A DNA stretch of 6,356 bases from Desulfobacteraceae bacterium. GTDB lineage: Bacteria; Desulfobacterota; Desulfobacteria; Desulfobacterales; Desulfosalsimonadaceae. The notes beneath the pieces are model-generated. The model made no database searches and was not told the DNA's origin. It saw nothing but the letters and a program-made list of their open reading frames with translations. Location of the stretch: positions 1-6,356 of the forward strand of contig SLGU01000303.1 in assembly GCA_007136525.1 (NCBI GenBank), read 5' to 3'. Positions 1-5,209 of the stretch are shown here, in pieces. The position numbers and the translations under genes are program-made. The stretch's first letter is position 1. The number at the start of each line of letters is the position of its first letter.

Positions 1-360
1 ATATAACAGGAATCGCCACCCGAACAAACGGCCTTAATGAAAAAAATTGATTTTTCAAAATGTTACCTCCTGATTTTTGTCCCGTGTAAAACGATAATAA
101 ACAAGGTGTGATAACAAAAACGCTGTTTGATTTCGGTTACTATCGTTTAACAGGAAAAGCATGTCAAGCAGAAATTTTTTCAACCTTTCTTCATTATACC
201 TCGGGGCAAAGTTCGTTGCAGTTCCTGTCGCCCAAGACTTGCGCTGGACCCTTCGTTCCTTCACGAACAGTATAGGACAATGGTTTTATCCCTGGAGTAT
301 TTGTTCTTCCCCTCCGTCAAAATATCGGTATTTTCCCTATCGGCGCCTGTAATCTTGCAG
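1..360. other. AT-rich intergenic stretch, no gene recognised
   Basis: No convincing gene is visible here. The open frames are short (up to about 70 codons), lack a good ribosome binding site and show no familiar protein motif. Two small inverted repeats are present: TGAAAAA at 38-44 with TTTTTCA at 51-57, and AAACGATA at 89-96 with TATCGTTT at 141-148. Neither is followed by a T-run that would make it an intrinsic terminator. The stretch most likely separates an upstream gene outside the window from the riboswitch-controlled unit. It could hold an unrecognised small RNA, but nothing positive supports that. Confidence 0.5.
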
Positions 361-373
361 AAACGGTAATTAT

Positions 374-403
374 TTGACAAATAATTTTTTCTCACTAAAT
401 ATT
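374..403 (+). promoter_or_regulatory. Predicted sigma-70 promoter driving the riboswitch leader
   Basis: A perfect -35 hexamer TTGACA lies at 374-379. With an 18-nt spacer, AATATT at 398-403 matches four of six positions of the -10 consensus; frames one or two bases earlier match three. The spacer is T-rich. This places the transcription start near 409-412, right at the first conserved nucleotides of the aptamer, so the RNA would begin with almost no extra leader. The -35 is strong evidence. The exact -10 and start site are inferred. Confidence 0.6.
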
Positions 404-410
404 TGTTTAT

Positions 411-480
411 AGGGAAGGCCAAACCAATTGTGAAATTGGGACGGAAAGTCACGGGTCTTAACCAAGATAGCCGGACTGCC
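411..480 (+). promoter_or_regulatory. GEMM-I (cyclic di-GMP-I class) riboswitch aptamer
   Basis: The segment fits the GEMM-I architecture (numbering below follows the Vibrio Vc2 aptamer). The conserved AAACC entry is at 421-425. The P2 hairpin is CCAATT (424-429), a GNRA loop GTGA (430-433) and AATTGG (434-439). GGGAC continues to 442. The intercalating adenine A47 equivalent is 445. In P3, 448-450 pair with 474-476, and GG (453-454) pairs with CC (471-472). A distal TCTT/AAGA stem (456-459/464-467) follows, with unpaired TA at 468-469 as expected for the tetraloop receptor. The ligand-contact equivalents are G20 at 418 and C92 at 479; G14-C93 is 412-480. Retention of G at position 20 favours cyclic di-GMP over the cGAMP-sensing GEMM-Ib variant, which has A there. 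The closing P1 helix is weak. Expected role: sense the second messenger and control transcription of the exported nuclease-like gene at 609. Confidence 0.88.
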
Positions 481-509
481 ATTTAATGAGTGGCAGTCCG
501 GCTTTTTTT
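470..509 (+). terminator. Riboswitch expression platform: intrinsic terminator
   Basis: GCCGGACTGCC (470-480) is perfectly complementary to GGCAGTCCGGC (492-502). It closes an 11-nt loop and is followed by seven T residues (503-509), a strong Rho-independent terminator. The 5' arm is the 3' strand of aptamer helix P3 plus the ligand-contact C (479) and the P1 C (480), so aptamer and terminator are mutually exclusive. Ligand-stabilised aptamer should therefore prevent termination, giving a genetic ON switch for the gene at 609. The direction of regulation is inferred from the overlap. Confidence 0.9.
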
Positions 510-608
510 ATTTCACTCTACCACGATACCGGATGCTTGATACGCCAACGAACAAGGGCGTAAAGTCAGTTCACCTTTTCCGTTAACCTCAAAAAAGGAT
601 TAGAAGTC
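510..608 (+). promoter_or_regulatory. 5' UTR downstream of the terminator, with ribosome binding site
   Basis: This untranslated stretch links the terminator to the start codon at 609. A purine-rich AAGGA at 595-599, nine bases before the ATG, is the likely ribosome binding site and supports that start. A small hairpin is possible from TACGCC (541-546) and GGCGTA (557-562). It does not cover the ribosome binding site, so control appears to be at transcription termination and not at translation. No second promoter is evident. Confidence 0.6.
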
Positions 609-1856
609 ATGAAATCAAACGAAAAGCGAAAACTTTACCATGCATTTATCGTTTTTGTTTTGACGCTGTTGCTGGCGTTTGGAACAGCTTCATCCGCAAT
701 GGCTGAATCTGGGGCAAAAAATTACAAATTCAACGCCATGAGCCGCAACCTATATCTGGGGGCGGATATTTTTAAAGTGGTTAATGCCGCCCAAATGAAT
801 CCAGAGATGATTCCCTATGTGGTTGCCGAAGTGTATCAAACCATGCTTTTTACCAATTTCTGGGCGAGGGCTGAAGCCATCGCTGATGAGATTATGACAC
901 ACAAACCCCTTGTAATTGGCCTGCAGGAAGTATCTACGTTCTATAAGCAGACGCCGGGCGATTTCATGATAGGCAATCCTGAAAAAGCGACCGACGTCGT
1001 CATCGACTTTTATGAGGTGCTAAATGATGCATTGCTTGCCCGGGGGCTGGTGTATGAAGCTTTTACGGTGACGAATGCAGATGTCGAATTGCCGATGGTG
1101 GATCCTGAAGCCGATCCTCCCTATTATTTATCAGATGTTCGGATGGTGGACCGTGATATGGTCCTTGTGAAGCAAGGATATGATGCAGAAGTTTTACTCG
1201 CCGATAATTTTACAGTCAACCTTGCACTGAATCTCGGCGGTGTTGATGTGGAATTTACCCGGGGTTTTCTGATTGTTGATGTAGATATCAGCGGACAAAC
1301 CTTCCGTTTTGTTAATACCCATCTGGAAGTGCGCAGCGCCGCAGGTAGTGTATTTAGATTCGTCCAGGACAGACAGATGCAGGAACTGACAGGGCAATTA
1401 GCCTATTACTCTGCCTTTGATACAATACCAATTGTAATGATGGGAGATTTTAACAGTTCGCCGAAAGATGTACCCGGTCAGTACTATCACCCCGACCTGG
1501 GAGGACTGGATTACATACCGCCCTATATGCAGGCAATTGAAGCAGGTTATCTGGATACATGGCTGCTCCAGAAAAAAAAGTATGATGAGGGGTATACCAG
1601 CGGATTTGATGAGTATGTCAGCGACCCGTCAGCCGAGCTCACATCCCGCATAGATCTCATTTTTGTTGACCCCAAAGACATGTTTATAATTAAGACCAAA
1701 TGTGAAGTGGTTGGCAATGACGTATCGGATATGATACCCAACCCTATAGATCCTGATACGCTAAAACTTTGGCCGTCGGATCATGCGGGTGTGGTCGCGG
1801 AAATTCAGTTTTTAAAGATGCCTCCCCAAAGCAGGGGAAAACCCGGTGTACAATAA
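609..1856 (+). CDS. Exported endonuclease/exonuclease/phosphatase (DNase I-like) family protein
   Basis: This 415-residue protein belongs to the metal-dependent EEP superfamily, which hydrolyses phosphodiester or phosphomonoester bonds in nucleic acids, phospholipids or nucleotides. A signal peptide is clear: basic start (KRK at 6-8), hydrophobic core about 12-27, and a likely cut after AMA at residue 32. Motifs in order are SRNLYLGAD (45-53, metal/active-site Asn 47), GLQEV (104-108, metal-binding Glu 107), RDMVLV (182-187), NTHLE (236-240, His 238), GDFNSSP (279-285, Asp 280 and Asn 282), SRIDLIFV (346-353) and the catalytic SDH (390-392). All key residues are present, so it should be active. 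About 60 residues separate the Asn and Glu motifs, longer than in compact members. This segment (54-85) seems to be an insertion shared by the NLYLGAD-type subgroup. There is no anchor or sorting domain. The gene stands alone behind a cyclic di-GMP-class riboswitch, suggesting a role in biofilm or surface life such as extracellular DNA turnover. Substrate is unknown; a phospholipase or nucleotidase role is possible. Confidence 0.9.
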   Translation: MKSNEKRKLYHAFIVFVLTLLLAFGTASSAMAESGAKNYKFNAMSRNLYLGADIFKVVNAAQMNPEMIPYVVAEVYQTMLFTNFWARAEAIADEIMTHKPLVIGLQEVSTFYKQTPGDFMIGNPEKATDVVIDFYEVLNDALLARGLVYEAFTVTNADVELPMVDPEADPPYYLSDVRMVDRDMVLVKQGYDAEVLLADNFTVNLALNLGGVDVEFTRGFLIVDVDISGQTFRFVNTHLEVRSAAGSVFRFVQDRQMQELTGQLAYYSAFDTIPIVMMGDFNSSPKDVPGQYYHPDLGGLDYIPPYMQAIEAGYLDTWLLQKKKYDEGYTSGFDEYVSDPSAELTSRIDLIFVDPKDMFIIKTKCEVVGNDVSDMIPNPIDPDTLKLWPSDHAGVVAEIQFLKMPPQSRGKPGVQ

Positions 1857-1861
1857 TACAA

Positions 1862-2020
1862 ATGCGGCGGGTCGACCTGGTGGTTGCCGCCGTTGATCAG
1901 AATAATATTGTTCAGGCAATCGCGCATAACAGACATCCTTTTCTGATTGGCGTATAATGGCATCCCGAATATCTGCGGCAGAGCCATACCAGGCATCAAG
2001 ACACACACGGATCAATATAA
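1862..2020 (+). pseudogene. Remnant of a class I glutamine amidotransferase / peptidase C26 gene (3' end only)
   Basis: Reading from 1862 gives RVDLVVAAVDQNNIVQAIAH, then RHPFLIGV, a TAA stop (1955-1957), and in the same frame WHPEYLRQ, running to a second TAA at 2018-2020. The pattern 'V.A...D..I.EAIE....PF.LGV-x-WHPEYL' is the C-terminal signature of gamma-glutamyl-gamma-aminobutyrate hydrolase-like class I amidotransferases. The His and Glu of WHPE complete the Cys-His-Glu triad. Only these last 50 or so codons remain: the nucleophile Cys region is absent, there is no ribosome binding site, and the ochre codon replaces the residue normally found between V and W (often Gln, Leu or Met). A one-base change from CAA or TTA would explain it. 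The reading frame differs from that of the nuclease-like gene ending at 1856, so it is not an extension of it. It is a non-functional fragment, probably left by an old deletion or rearrangement. Confidence 0.72.
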
Positions 2021-2022
2021 GC

Positions 2023-2077
2023 CCCAGGCATTTGCCACAGCACGCAGAGCAGTGCGGACCTGCGGAAAATGCCTGGG
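2023..2077. repeat. Long interrupted inverted repeat between convergent genes
   Basis: CCCAGGCATTT (2023-2033) and AAATGCCTGGG (2067-2077) are perfect 11-bp inverted arms. They flank 33 bases that contain a second, smaller palindrome (GCAC 2040-2043 with GTGC 2052-2055). The element lies between the converging transcripts, about 20 bases beyond the last codon of the minus-strand operon. No good T-run follows on the plus strand (GAGTCAT). On the minus strand GCTTATATT follows, which is only weakly terminator-like. It may be the operon's 3'-end hairpin or a dispersed palindromic repeat. Confidence 0.55.
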
Positions 2078-2095
2078 AGTCATATAGACATGGAT

Positions 2096-3298
2096 TCAGA
2101 AATTGTATTTTAATTGGGCGGTAACAATGTTGCCGGCGCTGTCAAAGGCTGAATCGCTGCCTGCGGCAAAAAACTGGCCGATGACTTTGAAGTCCAGGTC
2201 GCTTATCACCGACCATGATACAGCCGGAGAAATGAACACCGCATTTTCGTCCGGGTAGCCGATCAGGGTGAGGGTGCCGTCGAGAAGCGGGTGAAGAGGG
2301 TAGGACATTTGCATGGTTGCCTGGTAGCGGGAGAAGGACGGGTTGTCCGGCGATAGTGCCCCGGTCGTCACTTGGAGCGGGTCCCTGCCGCCTTCCCGGT
2401 TGTAAAGAAGTTCGGCGACCGCGAACAGCCCGTTTGCAAGCATGTAATCAAGCGATGCGGCAATGACGATATTGGCGTCGCGGCGTTCGTCGTCCTTGTC
2501 GATGTCGTAAAAGCCCATGGTCTCGCCTTTGAGCCCGGCCCCGCCCAGGTTGCCGGCCCACCCTGCACCGGCGGCAAGCCGCTCCCTGTAGTAGCCGCCG
2601 ATTAACTGGACGTCGTAACCCCGCGCATTAAAGCCGTAAAGCAGCGCGATTACGCTGTTTTCCGTGTCTCTTTCCGTGCTTGCCGCCAGTTCGATGCGCT
2701 TGTCAAAACCGATAAATCGTTGAATGCGGATCGCATCGGAGCCGGGGCGCTCCGGGTAGTCGAAATCATAGATCGAGTATATGTTGAAGATGTCATTGGG
2801 GTTGGTGATCATGTTCACGCCCCAGTTGACCCGCTGGCGGCCTGCACGGACATTCCAGTCGCCTTGGTCCCATTCGGCGTAGAGCCGGTCCGGGATGTAA
2901 TGGAGCACCCAGTCATCCCGTTCGATGATCGTCCAGGAGAGATCGACCAACCCGTTGTCTCTTGTGAAGCCCTCCACGTAGCCGGGAAAATCCCGGACAA
3001 GGTCGCCCGCAAACATGCGCGTGCGCATCTGCCAGTGAAAAGAAAGCGCCGACGTTGGGTCATAGCGGATATTCAGCCGGTTATGGAGGCGGTACTCCAT
3101 CCAGGCTTCATTCTCTCCGGTGACAGGATGTTCAGCCGCGAAACGCACCGGGCTGCCCTGTAGATATCCCCCTATGCTGAAATGATCCGCGATTTGTGCG
3201 TTGCTGCCGGATCCGGCCGCAGCCAGGGGCGAAAACCCCAACACAGCAAGCAGGGCGATCAATAGAATGATCCGCAAATCAGCGGTCATGGCGTTCAT
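2096..3298 (-). CDS. Outer-membrane beta-barrel (porin-like) protein of an ABC export operon
   Basis: A roughly 400-residue protein with a signal peptide (hydrophobic IILLIALLAVLGFSPLAAA, likely cut after AAA near residue 28). The mature part shows alternating hydrophobic/polar beta-strand patterns rich in Tyr, Trp and Arg. It ends in LKYNF, whose terminal Phe is the usual C-terminal signal for barrel insertion by the BAM machinery. An internal conserved-looking block, AGRQRVNWGVNMITNPNDIF followed by DFDYPERPGSDA, lies near residues 152-190. I cannot name the family with certainty; it resembles barrels found beside LolCDE-like transporters. The start is uncertain: ATG at 3298 is reported here, but TTG at 3307 (adding a Lys to the n-region) or ATG at 3289 are possible, and none has a good ribosome binding site. 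The gene overlaps the end of the ATPase gene, so translational coupling is likely. It is the last gene of the operon and probably gives the transporter its outer-membrane partner or receives its cargo. Confidence 0.82.
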   Translation of the reverse strand: MNAMTADLRIILLIALLAVLGFSPLAAAGSGSNAQIADHFSIGGYLQGSPVRFAAEHPVTGENEAWMEYRLHNRLNIRYDPTSALSFHWQMRTRMFAGDLVRDFPGYVEGFTRDNGLVDLSWTIIERDDWVLHYIPDRLYAEWDQGDWNVRAGRQRVNWGVNMITNPNDIFNIYSIYDFDYPERPGSDAIRIQRFIGFDKRIELAASTERDTENSVIALLYGFNARGYDVQLIGGYYRERLAAGAGWAGNLGGAGLKGETMGFYDIDKDDERRDANIVIAASLDYMLANGLFAVAELLYNREGGRDPLQVTTGALSPDNPSFSRYQATMQMSYPLHPLLDGTLTLIGYPDENAVFISPAVSWSVISDLDFKVIGQFFAAGSDSAFDSAGNIVTAQLKYNF

Positions 3299-3968
3299 CT
3301 TTGTCAATGGCGCCGTCGGTCATGGTGATTACCCGTCTTGCCCGCTTGATCACGCGCTCGTCATGGGTGGAAAAGACGAATGTGACGCTTTTTTCTGTGT
3401 TCATGCGGCGCATGATGTCCAGAAGATTCATGGCGGCCACGGAATCCAGGTTGGCCGTGGGTTCGTCTGCCAGGATAAACTTCGGCTCCGAGGCAAGGGC
3501 CCGGGCGACGGCCACGCGCTGCTGCTGCCCGCCGGACATTTCAGCCGGGCGGGCGTCCTTGCGGTCGCCCAAGCCGACTTCTTCGAGCAATTGGTCCGTC
3601 CGGCGCTCGATTTCCTTTTTGCTCCGGTTCTGCAGCAGCATGATGAACGCGACATTTTCCCGGGCCGTGAACACCGGGATCAGGTTGTAGTGCTGAAAGA
3701 CAAAACCGATGTTCCATAACCGGAAATGAATCCGCTTGCTGTCTTTCATACCGGTGATTTCCACCCCATTGACAAACACCCTGCCGGATGTAGGCATATC
3801 CAGGCCGCCGAGCATGTTGAGCAGGGTCGTTTTCCCTGAACCGGAAGGTCCGACAATGCTTGTGAACTCGCCTTTTTCAATGGATAGGGAGACATCCCGG
3901 AGCGCATGCACCGGCACGGTATCCGGGTTGTAGATCTTGGACAGCTGTTTTGTTGTTACGAGGCTCAT
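3279..3968 (-). CDS. ABC transporter ATP-binding protein, LolD/MacB type
   Basis: A complete 229-residue nucleotide-binding subunit, the usual length for LolD-like ATPases. Visible motifs are Walker A GPSGSGKTT (40-48), Q-loop Gln 92 in FVFQHYNL, ABC signature MSGGQQQRVAVARAL (144-158), Walker B FILADEPTANLDS (164-176) with catalytic Glu 169 and its D-loop, and the switch His 202 in STHD. QHYNLIP, ADEPTANLDS and the overall length are typical of the LolD/MacB/FtsE branch, which powers mechanotransmission through FtsX-type permeases instead of pumping across the inner membrane. It starts 16 nt after the upstream permease stop, behind purine-rich AAGAAGAAAG, and its 3' end overlaps the barrel gene. 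It should sit on the cytoplasmic face bound to the two permeases encoded upstream. The assignment to an ATPase is secure. The cargo (lipoprotein, lipid, peptide or other) is not determined. Confidence 0.95.
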   Translation of the reverse strand: MSLVTTKQLSKIYNPDTVPVHALRDVSLSIEKGEFTSIVGPSGSGKTTLLNMLGGLDMPTSGRVFVNGVEITGMKDSKRIHFRLWNIGFVFQHYNLIPVFTARENVAFIMLLQNRSKKEIERRTDQLLEEVGLGDRKDARPAEMSGGQQQRVAVARALASEPKFILADEPTANLDSVAAMNLLDIMRRMNTEKSVTFVFSTHDERVIKRARRVITMTDGAIDKDERHDR

Positions 3969-3984
3969 GATGTTGACTTTCTTC

Positions 3985-5208
3985 TTATCCCTTGTCTTTG
4001 GCGGCTTCCACCGGATTGACCCGTATTGCCCGGAGCGCGGGGTAGAGCGATGCCGTCAGGGTTACGGCAATCACGACCATTATGACGCCGGCATATTGTG
4101 AAGCGGTCAGAAACGGGTAGACCATTGGATCCCAGCCGATCTCTGCGAGCCCTTCGGCGAACATTCCGAGATCAATGCCAGCCCCGCTGAAATAAAAAAT
4201 GCTCAGGCCGGCGAGCACGATGCCGGCTATCGCTCCGGTCAGCGTCAGGATCACCGATTCCAGAAGGATCATCATGAATACCCTGAGCCGGCTCATCCCG
4301 ATGGACAAAAGCATGCCGATCTCCCGCATGCGCTCGAAAATGGCCATGAGCATGGTGTTCAAAATACCGAAGGCAAGGGCGGCCATGATAACCAGGGTGA
4401 TCACGAAGAGCATGACCCCGCCGTAATCTACGATGGTGCGAAGCTCCGGCGAAAGCTCAAACCAGGTCTGCGCTTTGATGCCCGTAAACGTTTCGTTAAG
4501 ATCGGCTGCGACCCCCCGGGCGTTTTTCTCGTCGTGCAGCATCATGGCGATTTCGTGGTAAACCGGCCGGTCGGCCAGCAAGCGGGTCAGATCCGACGAT
4601 CGGACAAAGACGTTTTTTTCATCGTAGCCCTCCGCGGCAGACCGGAAAAGACCGGCAATAGTGAATGCTGCGGAAGTCAGTTCGCTCCCGGCGTCCTCGA
4701 ACGTCAAAACGATGCGGTGGCCGATTTCAACGTTGTGGGTTTTGGCAAGGCTTTTGCCCAGGATCAAGGCGTTTCGAATGGCCGTGTCAAGATATTCGCC
4801 TTTTACCATGTTTTCATGAAAGGTCGTGGTGCGCGTCTCGGTGTCGACATCGATGCCGCGGATCCGGACCCCCGCGGTTTTAACCGGGGACTGAAGCATT
4901 CCGTCGGTTAAGGTGCGCGACGTGTGGGACCGCACCCGTGGGTCGCTATCAAGCCATGCCGTGATTTGCCCATGATCCGGGATATACTTCCAGGCGTCGC
5001 CTTCAGCGGGAAAATCAGGGTGGTGAACCTGGACGTGGGTAATCTCGTTGTTGATAAGGTAGTCCAACCGCTGCTGGAGCATACCGTTATATGCCCCGAT
5101 GGTAAATACCCCGGCCCATAGCCCCACGATCACGGCGGCCAGCAGGGCGCCGCTGCGCCCCGGCTTCCGCCAGATGTTTCGCCAGGATATAATCAGCAGG
5201 GTCTTCAT
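3985..5208 (-). CDS. FtsX-like ABC transporter permease (LolC/LolE/MacB family), second permease
   Basis: A complete 407-residue inner-membrane subunit with the classic FtsX/MacB layout. It has a cytoplasmic amphipathic start (WRNIWRKPGRSG, 9-20), TM1 about 20-41, a periplasmic domain about 45-270 (MacB-PCD-like), and then three C-terminal membrane segments near 272-297, 310-345 and 370-395. Conserved features include ERMREIGMLLSIGMSR, the cytoplasmic loop that contacts the ATPase, and the ending YPALRAIRVNPVEAAKD, typical of the family's C-terminus. The ATG follows the stop of the first permease after a single base, so the two are almost certainly coupled and made in equal amounts. It shares with that neighbour an E-(I/M)-GWDP motif (GWDP at 358-361 here) just before the last membrane segment. 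It likely forms a heterodimer with that neighbour, driven by the ATPase at 3279-3968. Substrate unknown. Confidence 0.93.
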   Translation of the reverse strand: MKTLLIISWRNIWRKPGRSGALLAAVIVGLWAGVFTIGAYNGMLQQRLDYLINNEITHVQVHHPDFPAEGDAWKYIPDHGQITAWLDSDPRVRSHTSRTLTDGMLQSPVKTAGVRIRGIDVDTETRTTTFHENMVKGEYLDTAIRNALILGKSLAKTHNVEIGHRIVLTFEDAGSELTSAAFTIAGLFRSAAEGYDEKNVFVRSSDLTRLLADRPVYHEIAMMLHDEKNARGVAADLNETFTGIKAQTWFELSPELRTIVDYGGVMLFVITLVIMAALAFGILNTMLMAIFERMREIGMLLSIGMSRLRVFMMILLESVILTLTGAIAGIVLAGLSIFYFSGAGIDLGMFAEGLAEIGWDPMVYPFLTASQYAGVIMVVIAVTLTASLYPALRAIRVNPVEAAKDKG

Positions 5209-5209
5209 T

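Noticed and set aside
37..111. Possible small peptide starting MKKIDFSK
   Set aside because: There is no ribosome binding site before the ATG and only 24 codons, with nothing to support translation.
406..411. TTTATA as the -10 element of the leader promoter
   Set aside because: The distance from TTGACA would be 26 bases, too long for a sigma-70 promoter; the AT-rich block at 398-403 fits better.
411..480. A GEMM-Ib (3',3'-cGAMP) riboswitch, known from Geobacter-type deltaproteobacteria
   Set aside because: The position equivalent to 20 is G (418), whereas the cGAMP-selective variant has A there. Cyclic di-GMP is the better prediction, although selectivity was not measured.
1955..1957. Recoding or readthrough of the TAA in the amidotransferase frame
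   Set aside because: TAA is not a selenocysteine or pyrrolysine codon, and the N-terminal two-thirds of the enzyme is absent anyway, so simple gene decay explains it.
2021..2080. Integron attC-like recombination site
   Set aside because: It is palindromic, but the RYYYAAC/GTTRRRY core sites are not present and there is no gene cassette or integrase context.
2720..3163. 147-codon plus-strand open frame
   Set aside because: It lies wholly opposite the beta-barrel gene, has no ribosome binding site or recognisable motif, and is explained by the GC-rich codon pattern of the real gene.
3201..3719. 172-codon plus-strand open frame
   Set aside because: It is antisense to the ATPase and barrel genes, whose motifs are unmistakable; it is a shadow.
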